Below, piece after piece: positions 58,998-64,000 of a DNA stretch of 64,000 bases (positions are counted from its first letter, which is position 1; each line of letters starts with the position of its first letter). Source of the DNA: Oncomelania hupensis. Its lineage: Eukaryota > Mollusca > Gastropoda > Littorinimorpha > Pomatiopsidae. Made by a program: the position numbers and the translations under genes. The notes below the pieces were generated by a model, which was not told the DNA's origin, ran no database searches, and worked only from the letters and a program-made list of their open reading frames with translations. The DNA is taken from contig CM072511.1 in assembly GCA_036898135.1 (NCBI GenBank), positions 31,148,686 through 31,212,685 of the forward strand, given 5' to 3'.

Positions 58998-59168
58998 CGC
59001 GCCTAAACCCTACCTACCTAACATTATTTGTGAATTTTTGAAAAATATTCGGAAAAACATAACGCCCAGATGCTCGCTCGAACCCACACCTGTCAGGCGC
59101 CATTGGTTTCTGGCTTGTGGACACGGCAAGATAGTCCCGCCTTAGCCCACTTGGCCACAACGCTCGCC
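58998..59168 (-). mobile_element. tRNA(Leu)-like SINE, core-deleted
   Basis: Minus strand: GTTGTGGCCAAGTGGGCTAA, AAACCAATGGCGCCTGACAG and GTGGGTTCGAGCGAGC, as at 21228-21545, but lacking the CTCCGGGTACTCCGG core. Confidence 0.78.
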
Positions 59169-59889
59169 TAACATAGTCAACTACTTCGTGTTTTGTGAAG
59201 GTTGCGACGGCGAAGCTATGGAAAACTACAAGAGTCTTCAGGTCCTGTTTCACTTTCTGTCGATGATCGACGCACCTCCGAAGTCGCCACAAATACAGGC
59301 CTCTACGATTGTTTTTTGCATCCATTCACTGAGCATGTACTTCCTCCACCGTTTTTATACTTATCCCACTCGTTTTCTGGCTCTAACAATCGTCGTTTTC
59401 GGCAATTTGCCATATTTAAAAGTCACGCATCAAGCTTTGATAAAAGCAAAACAAGCCAGACCGGAACTTGGTTTCATTCTAACCTCGTTTTAATTTATAA
59501 TGGCGATACCCACGAGTTTTTATGAGAGGTGCCGGAAAGTTGTGAATAGTCGTTACTCAAAATTCTCTTCTTACGATGTGTATGTATGGTAAGGGAGTTT
59601 TCCTATTATACCGCTGTGTCTTCAACAACGTGATATTCCTCGCGCTGTGCTAAACGTCGCGCTCCCCTTCAAAGCTGCTACATAAATAAAAAAAATAAAG
59701 GTTATTTATTCTGATAAAGAATTTAATGCAAAGTCTAATGTTAATGTTCTTTACGGGATGTGAAAAATATATCTCTTTACGGGATCTAAAAAGTATATCT
59801 CAAGTAATAGCACATAAATTATACCTAACAGGGACAAATCGGGTGCGGTCTAGGTATCGTTTGGTCGGAAATTCTTGTAGCCAACACGG
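59169..59889. other. Unassigned stretch
   Basis: Two overlapping frames of about 100 codons (59188-59525) have ordinary composition but no recognisable domain, and I do not call them. Confidence 0.35.
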
Positions 59890-60180
59890 CTACATTTAAA
59901 ATGTACAGATACCTTGAACCTAAAACAAAACTTATGTATTTCAAATGACGTCATCATGATGACGTTATTAAATATAAATAGTACTTTACAAGAACACTTT
60001 ACTGAGTGCAACAGCGTACTTAGAATTTACACATACCTTCAACATTAAACAAAACTTATGCAAATCGAGTAATGCCAGGTGATGTTGTAATTTTAGTTTG
60101 TTTGTTTTAAATGTATTATTTCATTTAAAATTTGTACTAATTAGAGTGTACATATGCATAAAATCTGACAAGCTGTCATG
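59890..60180 (-). repeat. TGACGTCA-rich repeat (family D) fragment
   Basis: ATGTACAGATACCTTGAACC, ACTTATGTATTTCAAATGAC, GACGTCATCATGATGACG, then ATGCAAATCGAGTAATG. Confidence 0.6.
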
Positions 60181-60673
60181 GTTTAATTTGGACAGTCATG
60201 TATTCATCATCATCAGCAGCAGCAACGGGAGCAACACCACATTTATTGATTTAGTCACTTGACCAAGGTATGCAGATCAACAACTGAGTGCTCTGCACTC
60301 TTTAGGGTCCCGCACTTGTTGTTGTGAGCTATTTTAGGCCGCTGTTAGGGGATAGTCTCTAGTCTAGAGTGAGGTCGAGTACACAGAGTGAGGAGTACAT
60401 GAATTATCTAGCTGTTGTGGGCGGAAAGGGGCCACATGCATGACCACTGTGAGTTCTCAGATGTCTTTTTGTCAATAGTTCGTATTATATTGATTGCATT
60501 TATTGTACGAATATTCTATGAAACCTGGTTGTCTTTAGTTGTTTCTGTTTTTTTTTTTAAATTCCATTTTATCAAAAAGGAGTTATTGCCTATTGCCTTG
60601 CGTTACCATGACGTCGGAAAAAAAACCATATTCGTTTGCGAACACTGGGTAATCACGCAGGAACGTAGTCTAT

Positions 60674-60894
60674 ACAAAAGGAAAGCGTGGAATAATAGGC
60701 CACAACGAAACGCGTTTGCGAGCCAAAAATTATCCAACGCGTTTCGTATTGGATAACGCGTTGGATAATTTTTGGCTCGCAAACGCGTTTCGTATATATA
60801 TGATGTATCTAAAACTTGGCTCAGCCGATCTGGATAATTTTTGGCTCTCAAACGCGTTTCGTTGTGGCCTATATCATTCCACGCTTTCCTTTTG
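60674..60894. mobile_element. Foldback element with ~62-bp inverted ends
   Basis: Left ACAAAAGGAAAGCGTGGAAT onward through AACGAAACGCGTTTGCGAGC; right end is its complement with two small differences. A further inner copy of AAACGCGTTTCGTA sits at 60781-60794. ACGCGT motifs recur throughout. Confidence 0.78.
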
Positions 60895-63094
60895 TTTCGT
60901 TAGGAAGAGACCGAGTCACCACACCGCCAAGAAGATGAACACTTTTGAAAACCAGTATTTTTCGGATATGTGTGTTTGGAAATACATTTGAATGACTTGC
61001 CATACTGTTATGTGGCCGTTTTTATTAGTTTTCTTGCCGTGTCTTTTTTTTTTTTCTGAGGCAACACAAAACCCAACACAGGACACCTTTACTTTCAATA
61101 CTTTATTTATTTCATTATTTTTTGTTTTAATTTACTTTAAACTTTATTTATTTAATTATATTTTGGTTTTATTATTTTTAACTTTACTTTACTTTAATGA
61201 CTGTTAATATTTATGATTATAAGTTTCTTTTATCATTTTGTGCTCCATGTCGCGTTGCATAGTATTTTAATATTTGTATTGTATATTTTATATATTTATG
61301 ATGTGTTTGTTTTCATTAATTGTATGCGTATTACGTTTTGCAAGAATAAGTGCAAAATCTCAACTAGAACAGTAGGAACATGATAAAAGAAGAAAAAGAA
61401 GAAGAGTAAGCCGACTGAGCAGGAAATAGGCCTACTTTGTCAGACCTATATTCCACTCAGCGTTGGTTGACGACCTGGGTTAGTTACATGATCCTGGGGA
61501 AGGATTTCAATACTCGTAAAATTCGTACGAACCCTAACCATGCCTTTGTTAAGCTCTTAACCAGGTCTATATATACAAACGTAAATCTGTCCATGTAGGC
61601 TACAACACTGAATCAGGTCACTCGGTCAAGTCATCTATGTACGAAAATGAACTAGGTTGAAACAAGTAAAGTCGATTTCCCTGTACCCCACGTGTTGCTG
61701 GTTTCGTGCTTTCATATAGACTGGCAGACTTCGAGCTGAGAGAAGTTTGCGCAAAATTGTGCTGGTATTATTTTCACTAATAATCTTGCTAACAGATAGA
61801 AAATGCGCGGAAAATGAGGACATACTTTTTTAATTCTTCTTTAGTTGTGTGTCTATATCGACTGAGTTTCTAACATGTAGGAGGACAATCGGCATGGCTT
61901 CTTAGGATGTTACGATGTAGAGGAACAATTTTTCCTAGACTGGCTATGGCTGGAACAGTGCCTCTAAACGATCGATAAGCCTGCTTAAGATTGAGAGTGC
62001 AGTCACGTCTCGATAAAACGCCTCTGCTCTCATGACTGTGGTAAAGATGTAGGCAGTGATAGGCCTATAAAAACAAGTTCCAGTTGTTGTCTTTGGGAGG
62101 AGTCTTGAAGAGACGGTGGTCAGAATAACATAGAAAGCTACACGTAAGTTGAGTAGCAGTATTCGTTGCTTCAGAATCAGTGTCAGAATCAAAGAGAATC
62201 ACACATATTATGTCGGCTTTGCTCAAGTTCAGAACCAGAACAGTGCCTGAAGCTGAATCAACACTATTCACTGTATTTCATATTCTTTGTTTCGAGATCA
62301 CCCAGGCTCAGAATTGGAATAAGAATCGCGGCATAGCTAGAAATTATATAAATTTAAGAGTCAATGATTTTTTTTCTTCTTCTTCTGTTATCAGCTCCAT
62401 TTATAATAGATGTTTTAATGCGTTCGTGATAGCGTTGATGTGGTTTGTATAGTCTAGTTTATTTTCTCCTTTTCAACTTTGATGACATTGATAATTATTA
62501 TAGAGGTTCATATGACTTTGTACATTGATGTAAAGATACTAAGTTCGGGATTCTCAAGGTCTACAGTTTGTTGCGCGATGACTCACAGCGTTGATGATGA
62601 TTGATGATTGATTTGCGCTCCTAATATAAGCTACGTGTGTTAGTTACTACAGCATGCTCAATAATGATTGGGATCTTTTATGTAAATAATATCGATGCTT
62701 CGGATCTGTAGCAGTACAAATATTATGGGCCTATGACTGAGCTTTAGAAGAGGATCTGAACCCGTTTTGTATTCTGTTTAGACAGACAAGCCTTCGTTCT
62801 TCCTGTACTTTTAGTAGAATGTTACTCGTATAAATTTCTGGAAACAAGGAGACGGAAAACGCAAAAGGTCAATGACTCAGGCTGCAGACAAACTTCGTAG
62901 ATGAAATATTGCGTGTTCCGAAAGAGCGTAACTCTTTCTTCAAACCCTTGTATTGACAAAATATCGATTAGTTCTCGTGGTGAAGAGCAACTGGATATTA
63001 TATTGATTCAGACCCCGCTGTGAGTTTGAGGATGGGAATCTGTGGAGTTAAAGACTCTCTTCTCTTCCTCTGTATTTCCCGCAGTACATTTCTG
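60895..63094. other. Unassigned AT-rich stretch
   Basis: No frame with domain features, no SINE head and no shared repeat that I recognise. Confidence 0.4.
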
Positions 63095-63206
63095 TCTGTC
63101 TGTCTGTGTGTCTCTCTGTCCAGTCTGTCCAGTCTGTTTCTCTCTGTCTCTCTCTGTGTCTCTCTCTCTGTCTGTCTCTCTCTGTCTCTCTGTCTCTCTC
63201 TGTCTC

Positions 63207-63252
<46 letters not shown>
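63095..63252. repeat. (CTGT)n-(CT)n microsatellite
   Basis: CTGT units, mixed CTGTCTCT, then pure CT. Confidence 0.93.
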
Positions 63253-63257
<5 letters not shown>

Positions 63258-63539
63258 GCTCCCTCAGTCATGCCTCAAACGCGCCCCTTCAGTCATGCCT
63301 CAACCGCCCCCTCAGTCAACATGCTATTTCCGGCCTTTCCCAAAATCTCCGCATCGTAGACGCAAATGTTTTATATAAGCCAGCTTAACGCGTGCGCCTA
63401 TTCCGGAGATGGCGCTCGTCGGCGCAGCGAATCAGTGCTTGCTCGAACCAAATATTCAGGTTCACGACCTGCATACAATGCGACCCTGACGTGGTTTCTA
63501 CATTAGACATTTAAATACTTAGGTCTTACTCTCATTATA

Positions 63540-63916
63540 CAGGGTGTTCCAAAAGTCTTGGGCACTTTTGAAGTCCCCATATCTCAATAACTATGAATGG
63601 TAGTAAGATAACAGTTGTGCCATTTTAAAGCTAATTACATTAAGTTTTTTGTAAAGCTGTTGATTTTTTTATTTCTTTTCAGACCCATTAATGGCGTTCA
63701 CTCAAACAGAAAATGTAGGGACGCGTTTGGCAAGAATTTGACTATCGGCTTGATGTGTGTTGTGTGACCAATGGTGCTCACATTGAACATCTTTGAACAT
63801 TCCATGTAAAACTTGAGATTACAAGCTTTCTGAATTTACCAGATGCGTTTTTATATCCTTTATAGTTTCGGAAATATTCAATGTCAAAATGTGCCCAAGA
63901 CTTTTGGAACACCCTG
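63540..63916. mobile_element. Tc1/mariner-type MITE (377 bp)
   Basis: Perfect 26-bp inverted ends starting CAGGGTGTTCCAAAAGTCTT, flanked by TA on both sides (63538-63539 and 63917-63918), the target duplication of Tc1/mariner elements. No transposase frame inside, so non-autonomous. Confidence 0.85.
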
Positions 63917-64000
63917 TATAATATGTACGTACTGTCTGTACCAAAAAAGAATCGACAAGGAATATTAATTTTGGGTTTCAGGTTCTGACTAAATCACTAT

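Noticed and set aside
59188..59525. Two overlapping ~100-codon frames
   Set aside because: No domain, no splice partners; two overlapping frames of similar length suggest chance.

Overview
The window looks like nuclear DNA of a metazoan. It is AT-rich and gene-poor, with one spliced gene, GT-AG introns, many tRNA-headed SINEs and non-LTR retrotransposons, and very long microsatellites. The repeat types (APE-type LINEs with a 2A peptide, several SINE families, dense CA/CT/AT/CTT/ATT tracts) suggest a lophotrochozoan, most likely a mollusc. That assignment is inference from repeat style; nothing in the window names the species.

The one gene I can reconstruct fully is a flavin-dependent polyamine oxidase of the spermine oxidase / N1-acetylpolyamine oxidase type, at 18909-27005 on the plus strand. 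It has eight coding exons in consistent phase and encodes 648 residues. It keeps the FAD-binding GxGxxG and GGR motifs, the flavin-proximal lysine and the C-terminal GEA...STxHGAL motif. It carries a 157-residue insertion in exon 5, at the place where vertebrate spermine oxidases also have a variable loop. Its introns hold two SINEs, a minus-strand SINE, a 490-bp minisatellite and a cluster of TCAAGGTCA-type nuclear-receptor half-sites.

The rest is a layered record of transposition. The clearest block is 27897-36692. A nearly intact 6.2-kb LINE (28036-34276, 14-bp target-site duplications) carries an ORF1 with hydrophobic segments followed by a 2A ribosome-skipping motif. Its ORF2 lies in the same frame as ORF1 and is separated from it only by one TGA; one base insertion breaks the endonuclease. 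Just downstream, a 5'-truncated RTE-like LINE (34370-35935, 12-bp duplications) sits inside a copy of a ~590-bp retroposon that I call family A. Family A has five copies here, a hairpin 5' end and an (ATGTA)n tail. One copy (1299-1886) split an LTR-like repeat (family B, three copies). At 5104-6668 a 1565-bp solo LTR splits a decayed RTE-like LINE.

There are also several inverted-repeat elements: a 699-bp PIF/Harbinger-like MITE (12985-13683), a 377-bp TA-flanked MITE (63540-63916), foldbacks at 13977-14181, 47802-47856 and 60674-60894, and two foldbacks with telomere-like TTAGGG/TTTGGG arrays at their centre (12402-12723, 53011-53328). SINEs fall into at least four families, one with a head that joins a tRNA-like A box to a 5S rRNA-like segment. 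I found no true tRNA or rRNA gene and no CRISPR array. Long stretches (for example 8730-9060, 38511-40340, 60895-63000) show nothing I can name.
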